Counted from the first letter of the stretch, positions 1-8,781 are shown. The stretch: 64,000 nt of DNA from Arthrobacter cheniae (GCF_003602275.1 NZ_QZVT01000006.1:62001-126000); one strand, 5' to 3'. Notes: generated by a model from the letters alone, not told the origin. Numbers and translations are program-made.

Positions 1-562
1 CGAGCCGCGCCTCGACACCGGCATCGAAGCGGCACTGCTGCTGTCCGTCCTCGCCGAGCGCGGCGGCGACAAGGTGCACTTCCTGGCCTTCGACCGCAGG
101 CTCCGCGCCCGCGTCGATTCGACGGCCAAGGGCAACCTGCTGAGCTCGCTCGTGACGGCCATGGCGCCGCTCGAGGCGGAACTGATTGAGGCGGACTGGT
201 CCCGCCTGCCCTCGCAGGTACGCGCCGCATCGGCCCACCGCTCCCTTGTGGTGCTGCTGACAAGTCTCGATTCCGGCGCCATTGAAGAGGGCCTGCTGCC
301 GGCGCTGCCGGGCCTGACCGAGCGTCACGTCGTCGTGGTCGCCTCCGTCCGGGATCCGCGCCTGGACGAGATGAGCGCCGACAGGTCGACGGCGGCCGCC
401 ACCTTCCGCGCGGCCGCCGCCGAACGCGCCCTGCTGGATCGCGCCGCCGTCGCGAACCAGATCCGACTCCTGGGCGCCGAGGTCGTGGACGCGGTGCCCG
501 CGGAGTTGCCGCCCCAGCTCGCCGACGCCTACATCAGGCTCAAGGCCGCGGGGCGCCTGTGA
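1..562 (+). CDS. DUF58 domain protein, C-terminal part (5' end outside window)
   Basis: The reading frame is open from base 2 and stops with TGA at 560-562, so about 186 C-terminal residues are visible. The segment DTGIEAALLLSVLAERGGD, followed by a FLAFDRRLRARV strand and a hydrophobic SLVVLLTSLDSG strand, is the vWA-like end of DUF58 proteins. This family usually sits beside a MoxR AAA+ ATPase and is thought to be membrane-linked. The partner gene would lie upstream of the window. The exact role is unknown. The family call rests on recognition of the C-terminal half only. Confidence 0.75.
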   Translation, partial: EPRLDTGIEAALLLSVLAERGGDKVHFLAFDRRLRARVDSTAKGNLLSSLVTAMAPLEAELIEADWSRLPSQVRAASAHRSLVVLLTSLDSGAIEEGLLPALPGLTERHVVVVASVRDPRLDEMSADRSTAAATFRAAAAERALLDRAAVANQIRLLGAEVVDAVPAELPPQLADAYIRLKAAGRL

Positions 563-677
563 CGGACACACCCGCCCTCTGCTCGGGGATCCCCGGCGAT
601 CCGCACCTCCGGGTACACCGCCGGTTTCCGCGGTGCATCATGGTTGACTGGGTGTCCGAGCGACGGAAGTGGGCGGC

Positions 678-1346
678 ATGATCTCGATCTACCAGCAGGC
701 GATGGGCAGTGACTTCGGCCGCCTCCAGCCGGAGTTGCGCGAGTACTTCGGGATGCACGCGGGAAGCGGGGTGTCGGGTCACGGACGAGGCGTCTTCGAC
801 GTCGCCGGCTGTCCTGCGTGGTTCGCACGGCCCGCGTTCCGACTGACCACCCTCGAGAACGCCTTCTTCCCCGAGTACAACAGCGACGTGCCCTTCACCA
901 TCAGCAACTACCCGCATGTCGACCCTTTCGGCCGCCCGGCCCTCACCGCCCGGCGCGAGCTCGATTTCGGCACGGCCCTTCGCGTGTTCGAGGACACAAC
1001 CTCCCTGCAGGACGGCGTCCTCACCGACTACGTGGGCCGACACCGCCGGATGGCCACCCTGCTCACCTGCACGGCGACCGACGAGGGCCACATCCGCATG
1101 GTGTCCTCCCGGACGCGGGTATTCGCCGGGCTCCGGCTTCCCTTGCCCGATGCCCTGGGGGCGCTCGCATACGTGGAGCAGTGGTGGGACGACGACGCCG
1201 GCGCCTTCCGCATCAGGACGCGCGTCGTGCATCGTCAGCTCGGCACGCTCCTCGTCTACGCAGGGCTGTTCGAGTACGCCACCCGGGAGTTCGACGGCGT
1301 CCTGCCCTCCGGTGCGGAACCGCGTCGCTGGGAACAGCGCGTCTGA
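678..1346 (+). CDS. DUF4166 domain-containing protein
   Basis: A 222-residue soluble protein that opens with SIYQQAMGSDFGRLQPELR, the usual N-terminus of DUF4166 proteins. The family has no established activity; members often occur alone or fused to saccharopine-dehydrogenase-like domains. I chose the ATG at 678 because GGAAG (665-669) lies 8 bases upstream. The in-frame GTG at 669 overlaps that ribosome site and would add three residues. No signal peptide or membrane segment is visible. It stands alone between the DUF58 gene and a convergent minus-strand gene, 67 bases from the latter. Confidence 0.75.
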   Translation: MISIYQQAMGSDFGRLQPELREYFGMHAGSGVSGHGRGVFDVAGCPAWFARPAFRLTTLENAFFPEYNSDVPFTISNYPHVDPFGRPALTARRELDFGTALRVFEDTTSLQDGVLTDYVGRHRRMATLLTCTATDEGHIRMVSSRTRVFAGLRLPLPDALGALAYVEQWWDDDAGAFRIRTRVVHRQLGTLLVYAGLFEYATREFDGVLPSGAEPRRWEQRV

Positions 1347-1413
1347 CCCTGCCGAGGGTGCACACCGGCGGCAAGGACCCCAGCGGAGAGGACCGCCGAC
1401 AGGCGGGACCGCG

Positions 1414-2445
1414 CTATCCCTCCGCGCGGACCTGGTCGAGCGCGTCGGCAGCCTGCGCCAGGCGCGTGAGGACCCGGACGGCGTCGGTCGGCGACCGCAC
1501 CTCGAGACCGTGTTGTGTCGTGGCGGTCAACGCGGCGAGCGCCTGCACGGGCAACCCGACCCGCCGCCAGGCGGCCAGCACCGGCTCGACGAGGGCGCTG
1601 ACCTGCGGCACCGGGCCGCGCGGATCGAGGATCGCGAGCCAGAGCTCGCGGCCCGATTCGATGTCCTCCGCGAGCGCTTCCCACTGGCGGTCGGTGATCG
1701 ACGGCAGGTGCAGGGCGAGTGCCGTGGCCGCACTGGCGCGGGCGGCATCGAGCGCGACGTCGGAGTCGCCGGGCGCCAGCACGGTACCCGAGGCTCCTGC
1801 GGCGACGACCGACGCCGTCACGAGGTCCCATGCCTCCGTCGCCTCACGCCGGTCGATGGCCCGCAGGCTGCGGTATCCGCTCGCGGTGGGCACGCGTCCG
1901 CTGAGGATCCTGTCGGCGTCGGGTTCGTCGAGCTGGAGGATCAGTTCGGCCCCGCGGGCCACGGACGACACCCGGCGCACGAATTCCCCGGCACCCGCAG
2001 CCAGTGAGGCGTAGAGCTCCCGCCGTGCGCCGTGATCGATCAGGACCCGTTCGCCGTTGTGCAGGTGCACGCCGGCGGCCAGCGACAGCGGACCCTGCAG
2101 ATGCAGTTTCAGGCGGGGTGACGTGCGCTCCTCAGCCCCGGCGATGTCCCCGAGCGCATTGATGTCGGAGGACAGCGCGGACTCCGCACGCCGCTGGTCC
2201 TTGCCCGGCCGCTGCACGAGCCGCCACCCGTGGGGCTGGAGGTCGAAGGGCATCTCGACCAGGATCCCGAGCGTGCGCCCGATCTCGTCACTTCCCGGCC
2301 CGCGAGCGGCCAGGGACGGGAGGAAGGGGACGTTCGCCCCTCCGAGCTCGCCGCGCACGGCGCGATTGGCCTCGAGCGGATCGGTGCCGGGCCAGTCGCC
2401 GGCCGCCGTCCCCCGGACCGCGGTGGTTCCGTCCTCGTCAGCCAC
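1414..2445 (-). CDS. MetE-like / UROD-superfamily protein without cysteines
   Basis: 343 residues starting at GTG 2445, which overlaps the upstream chorismate mutase gene by 8 bases, so the two are probably translationally coupled. FDLQPHGWRL, ILQLDEPDADRILSG and LWLAILDPRGPVPQ match the short MetE-like proteins that actinobacterial pipelines label 'methionine synthase, B12-independent' (Mtb Rv3015c-type, from memory). True MetE binds zinc with two cysteines, one histidine and one glutamate. This protein has no cysteine at all, so homocysteine methyl transfer by the MetE mechanism is unlikely. Its place downstream of iscS-mnmA and a chorismate mutase gives no clear function. Confidence 0.65.
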   Translation of the reverse strand: MADEDGTTAVRGTAAGDWPGTDPLEANRAVRGELGGANVPFLPSLAARGPGSDEIGRTLGILVEMPFDLQPHGWRLVQRPGKDQRRAESALSSDINALGDIAGAEERTSPRLKLHLQGPLSLAAGVHLHNGERVLIDHGARRELYASLAAGAGEFVRRVSSVARGAELILQLDEPDADRILSGRVPTASGYRSLRAIDRREATEAWDLVTASVVAAGASGTVLAPGDSDVALDAARASAATALALHLPSITDRQWEALAEDIESGRELWLAILDPRGPVPQVSALVEPVLAAWRRVGLPVQALAALTATTQHGLEVRSPTDAVRVLTRLAQAADALDQVRAEG

Positions 2446-2896
2446 GGGCGTTGCCGGGGGGCGCCGTCGGACCGGAAGCAGAAGGGTCCGGATCAGAAGG
2501 GTCCGGACCGGACGTCGTCGCGGTGCCGCGCGCCCCCTCCGACGTGGGCCTGCGGTTCTCCGAAATGGCCTGGTGGTGGCGAATGACCTCCGAGATGATG
2601 AAGTTCAGGAACTTCTCGGCGAAGGCGGGATCCAGTTGGGCTTCCTCGGCGAGCATCCTCAGCCGGGCGATCTGCGCGGATTCACGCTGCGGGTCCCCGG
2701 CCGGGAGGTCGTGTTCGGCCTTCAGGTGTCCCACGCGCTGCGTGGCCTTGAAGCGTTCGGCCAGGAGGTACACGAGGGTGGCGTCGATATTGTCGATCGA
2801 GCTCCGCACGGAGAGCAGCTCGGCCATCACCTCGGGGGCTACGTCTCCTGCGAGTGAACTGGCTGCCGGGTCGAAGCCACTGCGTGGATGCGTCAT
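2438..2896 (-). CDS. AroQ-type chorismate mutase
   Basis: About 152 residues. An all-helical AroQ domain covers roughly residues 22-110: RSSIDNIDATLVYLLAERF is helix 1 with the active-site Arg, RVGHLKAEHDLPAGDPQRE carries the Lys and Asp/Arg motif, and FLNFIISEVIRHHQ ends the fold. It should isomerise chorismate to prephenate for Phe/Tyr synthesis in the cytoplasm. A low-complexity Pro/Ser/Gly tail of about 40 residues follows. I chose ATG 2896; an in-frame TTG at 2908 would add MTGP. TTGACT ends 6 bases before the ATG and may be a -10 box. It is followed by the MetE-like gene (8-base overlap). Confidence 0.85.
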   Translation of the reverse strand: MTHPRSGFDPAASSLAGDVAPEVMAELLSVRSSIDNIDATLVYLLAERFKATQRVGHLKAEHDLPAGDPQRESAQIARLRMLAEEAQLDPAFAEKFLNFIISEVIRHHQAISENRRPTSEGARGTATTSGPDPSDPDPSASGPTAPPGNARG

Positions 2897-2939
2897 GGGT
2901 CCAGTCAAGCAGAAGCCGGCGGGGCGGGGTGAACTGCGA

Positions 2940-4079
2940 CTAGCGCTGCGCCGTGGCCGGCTCGGGGCGGAGCGCGGACCGCGCGGAGTCGATCGTCGCC
3001 TGCCCTAGTACCCGCGTGCCCTGGTACAGCACCACGGTCTGACCGGGCGCCACGCCCCGCATCGGCTCGATCAGGCGGACCATCAGCTGCGCGGCGCCGT
3101 CGGACAGTCCTACGCTGGCCCGAGCGGCGACAGGATCACCATGGGCCCTGACCTGCGCCATGCAGTCGAACTCCTCCCCCGTGGCCACCTCGTCGATGGG
3201 AAGGCCGGCCCAGGACACCTTGATGCCCCTCATCTCGTCGATGGCGAGCAGATGCTCCGGACCGACCACCACCTCGTTCTGCTTCGGGCGTATCTCGAGT
3301 ACGAAGCGGGGCTTGCCGTCGGCGGCAGGCGTACCGAGCTTGAGGCCGCGTCGCTGGCCGACGGTGAAGGCGTTCGCGCCGGGGTGGCTGCCGATCCTCT
3401 CGCCGTCGACATCGAGGATGTCACCCTCGGTCATGTCGATGCGCTCCTCGAGCCACCCGCGGGTATCGCCGTCGGGGATGAAGCAGATGTCATGACTGTC
3501 GGGCTTGTTGGCGACGGACAGGCCACGCCGCTCCGCCTCGGCACGCACCTCGGCCTTCGACGGCGTCTCGGCGAGCGGGAACATCGAGTGCCGAAGCTGC
3601 TCGTGCGTCAGAACCCCGAGCACGTAGGACTGGTCCTTCGCCCAGTCGGCCGCGCGGTGCAGCTCCGGGTTGCCGTCGGCGTCGTCGATCACCTTGGCGT
3701 AGTGACCGGTGCAGACGGCGTCGAACCCGAGGGCGAGCGCCTTCTCGAGCAACGCCGCGAACTTGATGCGCTCGTTGCAGCGCATGCAGGGGTTGGGAGT
3801 GCGCCCTGCCGCGTACTCGGCGATGAAGTCGTCGACGACGTCTTCCTTGAACCGCTCGGAGAAGTCCCAGACGTAGTAGGGGATGCCGAGGATGTCGCAC
3901 GCGCGCCAGGCGTCCCGCGAATCCTCGATGGTGCAGCATCCGCGGCTGCCGGTGCGCAGGGTCCCGGGCATGCGGGACAGGGCGAGGTGGACCCCGACGA
4001 CGTCGTGCCCGGCCTCCACCGCGCGCGCCGCCGCCACTGCGGAGTCGACGCCGCCGCTCATCGCTGCCAGTACCCTCAT
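2940..4079 (-). CDS. mnmA: tRNA 2-thiouridine(34) synthase MnmA
   Basis: 379 residues, normal for the family. The PP-loop SGGVDS (8-13) binds ATP. Cys98 (in NPCMRC) and Cys199 (in [10 protein letters not shown]) are the catalytic pair that adenylates and thiolates U34 of tRNA Lys, Glu and Gln. The C-terminal part has the PUA-like and beta-barrel segments expected of MnmA. Its ATG overlaps the stop of the cysteine desulfurase gene by 4 bases (4076-4079), so sulfur donor and acceptor are made from one message. The same iscS-mnmA order is known in mycobacteria. Confidence 0.95.
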   Translation of the reverse strand: MRVLAAMSGGVDSAVAAARAVEAGHDVVGVHLALSRMPGTLRTGSRGCCTIEDSRDAWRACDILGIPYYVWDFSERFKEDVVDDFIAEYAAGRTPNPCMRCNERIKFAALLEKALALGFDAVCTGHYAKVIDDADGNPELHRAADWAKDQSYVLGVLTHEQLRHSMFPLAETPSKAEVRAEAERRGLSVANKPDSHDICFIPDGDTRGWLEERIDMTEGDILDVDGERIGSHPGANAFTVGQRRGLKLGTPAADGKPRFVLEIRPKQNEVVVGPEHLLAIDEMRGIKVSWAGLPIDEVATGEEFDCMAQVRAHGDPVAARASVGLSDGAAQLMVRLIEPMRGVAPGQTVVLYQGTRVLGQATIDSARSALRPEPATAQR

Positions 4080-5302
4080 GATGAAAAACCCGTTCCTGCC
4101 GTTTGGATGGTCGATGCGTGGCCGGCCATACCGGCCTTGCGGGCGCGCTCGTACGCCCCGCCGATTGCGTCCACCACGGCGTCAACGTCCTGCGCCGTCG
4201 ATGTATGCCCGAGGCTGAACCGTTGGGCCCCGCGGGCTTCGTCCTCGGTCAGCCCCATGGCCAGCAGGACGTGCGAGGGACGCGGGACACCTGCGGTGCA
4301 GGCCGAACCCGTGGAGGATTCGATGCCCGCGAGGTCGAGCAGGAACAGGAGCGAGTCCCCCTCGCAGCCGGGGAAGGTGAAGTGCACATTGCCCGGGAGC
4401 CGCGCACCTTCGGGTGCCGGATGGGCGACGCCGCGCAGGACGGCTTCCGGTACCTTCCGGGATATGCCGTCGATCAGGCGATCCCTCAGCGAGGCGAGGC
4501 GGGCCCCCTCGACCGCGAGGTGCGCGACGGCGTCGTCGGCCGCTGCGGCGAAGGCGGCGATACCGGCGCCGTCGAGCGTGCCGGATCTGATATCGCGCTC
4601 CTGGCCACCGCCGTGCTGGACGGGAGTGAGGGCGACAGCGCGGCCGACGAGCAGCGCTCCGACTCCCACCGGCCCGCCGATCTTGTGTGCGCTCACGGCC
4701 ATGGTGGCGAGGCCGGAGTCCGCGAAGGAGACCGGGAGGGACCCGAAAGCCTGGACGGCGTCGCTGTGGACCGGGATCCCGTAGCGCGCCGCCTCGGCGA
4801 CGATGCTCTTCATCGGTTGCACCGTGCCGACCTCGTTGTTGGCCCACATCACGGTGACGAGCGCAGTGCGCTCGGGGGCGTCGGCGAGTGCGGCGCGCAG
4901 GGCGTCCAGAGAGACGACGCCTGTCGGGTCGACGGGGAGCCAGACGATCTCCGCGCCCTCGTGCCGCCCGAGCCACTCCACCGTGTCCTGCACGGCGTGG
5001 TGCTCGATCGAACTGCAGATGATCCGGGTGCGTGCCGCGTCCGCCGATCGCCGCGCCCAGTACAGGCCCTTGATGGCGAGGTTGTCGGCCTCCGTCCCGC
5101 CGGAGGTGAAGATGACCTCGGACGCATGGGCACCGGCCGCGGCGGCGATCGTCTCCCTGGCCTCCTCGACCGAGCGCCGGGCGCGGCGACCCGAGCCGTG
5201 GAGGGAGGAGGGGTTTCCACTCCGGCTGAGTTCGAGGGTGAGAGCGGCGAGCGCCGGCGCCGAGATCGGCGTGGTCGCCGCGTGATCGACATACACGGGC
5301 AT
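4076..5302 (-). CDS. iscS: cysteine desulfurase (IscS/NifS family)
   Basis: 408-residue PLP enzyme that takes sulfur from cysteine as an enzyme persulfide. Lys207 in SAHKIGG is the PLP Schiff-base lysine, HHAV near 101-104 stacks on the cofactor, and Cys335 in TGSACTAG is the persulfide cysteine on the long flexible loop, as in IscS rather than SufS. It is the first gene of the minus-strand operon iscS-mnmA-chorismate mutase-MetE-like, so its main client is probably MnmA. The ATG has TAGAAT exactly 6 bases upstream and no clear ribosome site, which suggests a leaderless message. Confidence 0.93.
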   Translation of the reverse strand: MPVYVDHAATTPISAPALAALTLELSRSGNPSSLHGSGRRARRSVEEARETIAAAAGAHASEVIFTSGGTEADNLAIKGLYWARRSADAARTRIICSSIEHHAVQDTVEWLGRHEGAEIVWLPVDPTGVVSLDALRAALADAPERTALVTVMWANNEVGTVQPMKSIVAEAARYGIPVHSDAVQAFGSLPVSFADSGLATMAVSAHKIGGPVGVGALLVGRAVALTPVQHGGGQERDIRSGTLDGAGIAAFAAAADDAVAHLAVEGARLASLRDRLIDGISRKVPEAVLRGVAHPAPEGARLPGNVHFTFPGCEGDSLLFLLDLAGIESSTGSACTAGVPRPSHVLLAMGLTEDEARGAQRFSLGHTSTAQDVDAVVDAIGGAYERARKAGMAGHASTIQTAGTGFSS

Positions 5303-5308
5303 ACCTCG

Positions 5309-5314
5309 ATTCTA
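5309..5314 (-). promoter_or_regulatory. candidate -10 box of iscS (leaderless start)
   Basis: On the minus strand TAGAAT is followed by six bases and then the ATG of iscS at 5302. That spacing places transcription start at or next to the ATG. No good -35 is visible. It is part of a spacing pattern repeated at many genes in this window. Confidence 0.5.
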
Positions 5315-5394
5315 CGGGCGCCGCGCGGCCGGGCCGATTCCGGTGGCGCCCGTCACGCCGGCCCGCGGCTACGGGAACGCCCGGTTTACGGTGG

Positions 5395-5400
5395 TATGAA
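5395..5400 (+). promoter_or_regulatory. candidate extended -10 of the FolP2-like gene
   Basis: TGG immediately precedes TATGAA, giving an extended -10 (TGN-TATGAA). The GTG start codon at 5407 is six bases further on and has no Shine-Dalgarno sequence, so a leaderless message is likely. Confidence 0.4.
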
Positions 5401-5406
5401 TGCAGG

Positions 5407-6351
5407 GTGGACAGTCAAGCAGCGGCTCCTTCCTCTTCCGGCACCTACCTGCCCGGTCTCCGGCATGCGGTGCACACCTTCGGCACGCGCACGATCGACT
5501 TCGACCGCCAGGTCGCCCTGATGGCGGTCGTCAACCGCACACCGGACTCGTTCTTCGACGGTGGTGCGACCTACGCGCTCCAGGCGGCCGTGGACGCAGC
5601 GCTCCGGGCGGTCGACGACGGCGCGGACTGGGTGGACATCGGCGGCGCTCCGTTCTCCCCCGGAGAACCGATCCCCGCCGCGGAGGAGGCCGAGCGCATC
5701 GTCCCCGTCATCAGTGCGGTCCGCGACGCATCCGACGTCATCATCTCCGCCGATACCTTCCAGCCCGAGGTCGCCCGCCAGGCACTCGCCGCCGGCGCGA
5801 ACGTCGTCAATGACACGACCGGGCTGCGGGACCCCGACATGGCGGCCGTGGTCGCCGAGGCCGGCGCGCACCTGGTCATCACGCACAGCCTCGCCGCACC
5901 CCGCACGGTGTTCCCGAGACCCACCTACGACGACGTCGTGCAGGAGGTCTCGGAGTTCCTCCTGCGCAAGGTCGACGAGGCCGTCCGGCTGGGCATCCCC
6001 GAGGACCGCATCCTCCTCGACCCCGGACACGACCTCAACAAGAACACGCTGCACTCCCTGGAGATCACCCGCCGGTTCGCCGAGATCGCCGGGCTCGGAT
6101 TTCCGACCCTCGTCGCGGTCTCGAACAAGGACTTCATTGGCGAGACACTCGACCGGCCCAAGCGGGAACGCGTCGAGGGATCGCTCGCAGCCGCCGTGAT
6201 CTGCATCCTCGGCGGGGCCCGCGTGGTCCGCATGCACAACGTTCCGGCGTCCCGCGCGGCCATCACCATGACCGAGGCGGTCCTCGGCTGGCGGGAACCC
6301 GCCTACCTCCGCCACAACATGGGCGACCACAACGAACCGGCGGCACCATGA
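5407..6351 (+). CDS. dihydropteroate synthase homologue, FolP2 type
   Basis: 314 residues with a DHPS TIM-barrel. The pterin motif reads MAVVNRTPDSFFDGG instead of the usual MGIVNxTPDSFSDGG. The pABA loop STRPG is replaced (DIGGAPFSPGEP), the late SRK motif reads SNKDFIGE, and the final RxHD motif reads RMHN. These differences match Mtb FolP2 (Rv1207), which is reported to lack DHPS activity, rather than FolP1. LDPGHDLNKNT is very FolP2-like. It overlaps the RibD-like reductase by ATGA, so the two are probably co-translated. GTG 5407 was chosen from the -10 spacing. A role in pterin or folate chemistry is inferred only. Confidence 0.8.
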   Translation: MDSQAAAPSSSGTYLPGLRHAVHTFGTRTIDFDRQVALMAVVNRTPDSFFDGGATYALQAAVDAALRAVDDGADWVDIGGAPFSPGEPIPAAEEAERIVPVISAVRDASDVIISADTFQPEVARQALAAGANVVNDTTGLRDPDMAAVVAEAGAHLVITHSLAAPRTVFPRPTYDDVVQEVSEFLLRKVDEAVRLGIPEDRILLDPGHDLNKNTLHSLEITRRFAEIAGLGFPTLVAVSNKDFIGETLDRPKRERVEGSLAAAVICILGGARVVRMHNVPASRAAITMTEAVLGWREPAYLRHNMGDHNEPAAP

Positions 6352-7094
6352 TCACCTCCCTCATCCCCTCCGCACCCGGCGCCGCTATCGGCGACGACGC
6401 CCTGCATCGCATCTACGCGTACCCCGCCTCGGACAGGCCGTACGTCCGGTTCAACTTCGTCGCGGCCGCCGATGGCGCGGCGACGAGCGGAGGGTTCTCC
6501 GCCGGCCTCGGCAATGACGGCGACAAACGCATCTTCACGGTCCTCCGACGCCTCGCAGACGTCGTGCTCGTCGGAGCGGGGACCATCCGGACCGAGGGGT
6601 ACGAGGGTGAGCTGGTCGACGACGACGCGCGGTCCTGGCGTGGTGCGCACGGGCTCGGCGAGCATCCGGCCGTCGCCGTCATCTCGGGGAGCCTCGACCT
6701 CGATGCGACGAGCGGATTCTTCACGCAGGCGCCTGTCCGTCCCATCATCTTCACGTCGTCCAGCGCCCCCGCAGGAAAGCGCGCCGCGCTCGAGGCCGTG
6801 GCCGACGTCGTGGACTGCGGCACGGACACGGTGGACACATCCGCAGTCCTCGCCGAGCTCGAGCGGCGCGGTCTCCTGAAGGTCCTGTGCGAGGGCGGTC
6901 CGGCGGTGCTGGGCGGCTTCACCCGGTCCGACGCCGTGGACGAGCTGTGCCTGTCGATCAGCCCCCTCCTCGCGGGCGGCGACGGGCCACGCATCTCCTC
7001 GGGCGACAGCCCGGGAGACGCCGTCGCCCTGACGCTCGCCTCGCTCCTCACGGAGGAGTCCGCCCTCTATACGCTGTACCGGCGGGCCTCCTGA
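6348..7094 (+). CDS. RibD-C-type pyrimidine/dihydrofolate reductase-like protein
   Basis: 248 residues with the dihydrofolate-reductase fold of the RibD C-terminal domain. YVRFNFVAAADGAAT is the substrate strand, DVVLVGAGTIRTEGY the NADPH-binding segment, and LCEGGPAVLGGF the conserved late glycine motif. No deaminase domain is present. Mtb Rv2671, a similar stand-alone RibD-C protein, was reported to reduce dihydrofolate and to affect antifolate sensitivity. The ATG overlaps the stop of the FolP2-like gene (ATGA at 6348-6351), so a shared pathway is likely. Riboflavin reductase is the alternative. Confidence 0.75.
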   Translation: MITSLIPSAPGAAIGDDALHRIYAYPASDRPYVRFNFVAAADGAATSGGFSAGLGNDGDKRIFTVLRRLADVVLVGAGTIRTEGYEGELVDDDARSWRGAHGLGEHPAVAVISGSLDLDATSGFFTQAPVRPIIFTSSSAPAGKRAALEAVADVVDCGTDTVDTSAVLAELERRGLLKVLCEGGPAVLGGFTRSDAVDELCLSISPLLAGGDGPRISSGDSPGDAVALTLASLLTEESALYTLYRRAS

Positions 7095-7204
7095 GTCCGT
7101 CCCGGAGAGAACTTACCGGGCGGCTGCTCCGTTGTACCTCTGCCTGCACTTCCCAGGAAACGCTTCCCGGCATCCGAGCAGCAGGCGGACAGGGCTGACG
7201 GCTT

Positions 7205-7240
7205 TTGTCCGGACCCACCTGTGCCTCTAGTCTCAGGTGG
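7205..7240 (+). promoter_or_regulatory. candidate promoter with operator-like inverted repeat
   Basis: TTGTCC (7205-7210), a 17-base spacer and TAGTCT (7228-7233) form a housekeeping-type promoter about 85 bases before the J-domain gene. A perfect 7-base inverted repeat, CCACCTG (7215-7221) and CAGGTGG (7234-7240), straddles the -10, where a repressor would block polymerase. It is not the HspR or HrcA consensus. The regulator is unknown. Confidence 0.4.
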
Positions 7241-7316
7241 TATCGGGCAGCGGCCGCTCCAGGCCGACGTCGGGTCCCGGTCCTGCCGGAACCGCAACTC
7301 CCAGGAAAGGCCATCC

Positions 7317-8285
7317 ATGGCAGAGGCACCACGGAAGTCGTACTACGACGTCCTCGGTGTGTCCCCGGAAGCCGACGCCAAGGCCATCAAGGACGCCTAC
7401 CGACGTGCGGCACGTACGGCCCATCCCGATCTCGGTGGCAGCGCCGCCCGGTTCCACGATGTGGCCGTCGCCTATGAGGTCCTCAGCGACCCACAGCAGC
7501 GGGAGCGCTACGACGCCGAGACCGGCCGCAGACGCGCCACGCCATCCGGCGCTCCCCGCGCGGATGCCGGCCCCGGCACCGGCTCGGCGGCATCTGGCGC
7601 ACGGCAGTCGACGCGAACACGCGTCGAGGACGAGGAAGCCGCCAAGGCACCCCCGAACTACCTCCCGCCGTTCTCCCCGTCGGCTCCCCCGGCCGTACCC
7701 CTGATCCTCGCCGGGAAGCAGGTGCATGGCTCACCCCGGCAGCCGGGCATGTTCGGAAGGCTCAACGGGGGCGTCCGGGCCAGGATCGACGGCGAACTGA
7801 GGACCGCCGCACTGCTCGAACGAGCCCTGCTTCCCACCTACCCCGCGGCTCGACTGGTCAACGGGGTCGAGTTCGACGACCGGGACGACACGGCAGCAGG
7901 ACATGTGCTGCTCGCCGGCTACCGGATCGCCGTCATCGACTCCTTCACCGCGCCACCGGGCAATTTCTCCTGGGACGGCCGCTCCCTGCGCCATCAGGGC
8001 CGACCGATGGATTACCGCATGACCGTGACCGTGCGGGCCGTGCAGGATCTCTTCCCGGACTTCAACGTCGCCGGCTGGGTGGTCATCCACGGCGCGCCTG
8101 ATAATCCCTTCGCCCCGGTGATCGACGTACCGCCCGGCTTCGACCGGTCATCGCCGAACCTGATCCAGGTGGTCAATGCCGGTACCGCCGTCCGCACCAT
8201 CCGGTCGTTCCTGGCCTCGGGTCCGACGCCGAACGTGGTGCAGCTGCCTGTGCTCGCGCGATTGCTCGCCGCGGCCGGAAGCTAG
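7317..8285 (+). CDS. J-domain protein with C-terminal NERD-like domain
   Basis: 322 residues. Residues 7-70 form a J domain with the HPD motif (HPDLGG) and a DPQQRERYD end, which should stimulate a DnaK ATPase. There is no Gly/Phe region, zinc finger or substrate-binding DnaJ domain. A Pro/Ser linker follows. From about residue 155 the segment IDGELRTAALLERALLP, then HVLLAGYRIAVIDSF and WDGRSL, resembles a NERD (nuclease-related) domain whose usual D-x-K catalytic core is changed to IDSFTAP. AGGAAAGG (7303-7310) lies 6 bases before ATG 7317. The role is unknown; it could couple DnaK to a nucleic-acid substrate. Confidence 0.7.
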   Translation: MAEAPRKSYYDVLGVSPEADAKAIKDAYRRAARTAHPDLGGSAARFHDVAVAYEVLSDPQQRERYDAETGRRRATPSGAPRADAGPGTGSAASGARQSTRTRVEDEEAAKAPPNYLPPFSPSAPPAVPLILAGKQVHGSPRQPGMFGRLNGGVRARIDGELRTAALLERALLPTYPAARLVNGVEFDDRDDTAAGHVLLAGYRIAVIDSFTAPPGNFSWDGRSLRHQGRPMDYRMTVTVRAVQDLFPDFNVAGWVVIHGAPDNPFAPVIDVPPGFDRSSPNLIQVVNAGTAVRTIRSFLASGPTPNVVQLPVLARLLAAAGS

Positions 8286-8288
8286 GAT
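8283..8288 (+). promoter_or_regulatory. candidate -10 box of trmL
   Basis: TAGGAT overlaps the stop codon of the J-domain gene and ends six bases before the GTG start at 8295. This spacing fits a leaderless message. Confidence 0.4.
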
Positions 8289-8294
8289 GGAGCG

Positions 8295-8762
8295 GTGTTC
8301 CGCATCCTCTTCCACACCCCCGAGATCCCGGGCAACACCGGAGCCGCCATCAGGCTCGCCGCCGTCGCCGGCGCGGAACTACATCTCGTCGAACCCCTGG
8401 GGTTCAGTCTCGAGGACTCGAAGCTGAGACGGGCCGGACTGGACTACCACGACCTCACCGTCCTCCACGTCCATGGGACGCTGGACGACGCCTGGGCCGC
8501 ACTGAAGCCACGGCGGGTTTTCGCGTACACCTCGGACGGGGATGTGTCCTACACGGACATCGCCTATGAAGCCTCGGACGTGCTCATGTTCGGGCGTGAG
8601 TCCGACGGCCTCCCAGCGGACGTCAAGCACGACGAGCACGTCACCGCCCGCGTCCGGGTTCCCATGCTGCCCTCGCGCCGTTCGCTCAACCTCGCCAACA
8701 CCGCATCGATCGTGCTCTACGAAGCCTGGCGCCAACAGGACTTCGCAGGTGCGCAGCGATGA
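8295..8762 (+). CDS. trmL: tRNA (cytidine/uridine 34)-2'-O-methyltransferase TrmL
   Basis: 155 residues, the full length of TrmL (SpoU/SPOUT, trefoil-knot). PEIPGNTGAAIRLAAVAG is the first SPOUT motif, LMFGRESDGLP the SAM-binding knot, and RSLNLANTASIVLYEAWRQ the third motif. It should methylate the ribose at position 34 of tRNA-Leu. It begins 9 bases after the J-domain stop. Start GTG 8295 is supported by FRILFHTPEIPGN directly at the N-terminus and by the TAGGAT box six bases upstream. Confidence 0.92.
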   Translation: MFRILFHTPEIPGNTGAAIRLAAVAGAELHLVEPLGFSLEDSKLRRAGLDYHDLTVLHVHGTLDDAWAALKPRRVFAYTSDGDVSYTDIAYEASDVLMFGRESDGLPADVKHDEHVTARVRVPMLPSRRSLNLANTASIVLYEAWRQQDFAGAQR

Positions 8763-8781
8763 TCGACGTCTAGGAGCCCCC

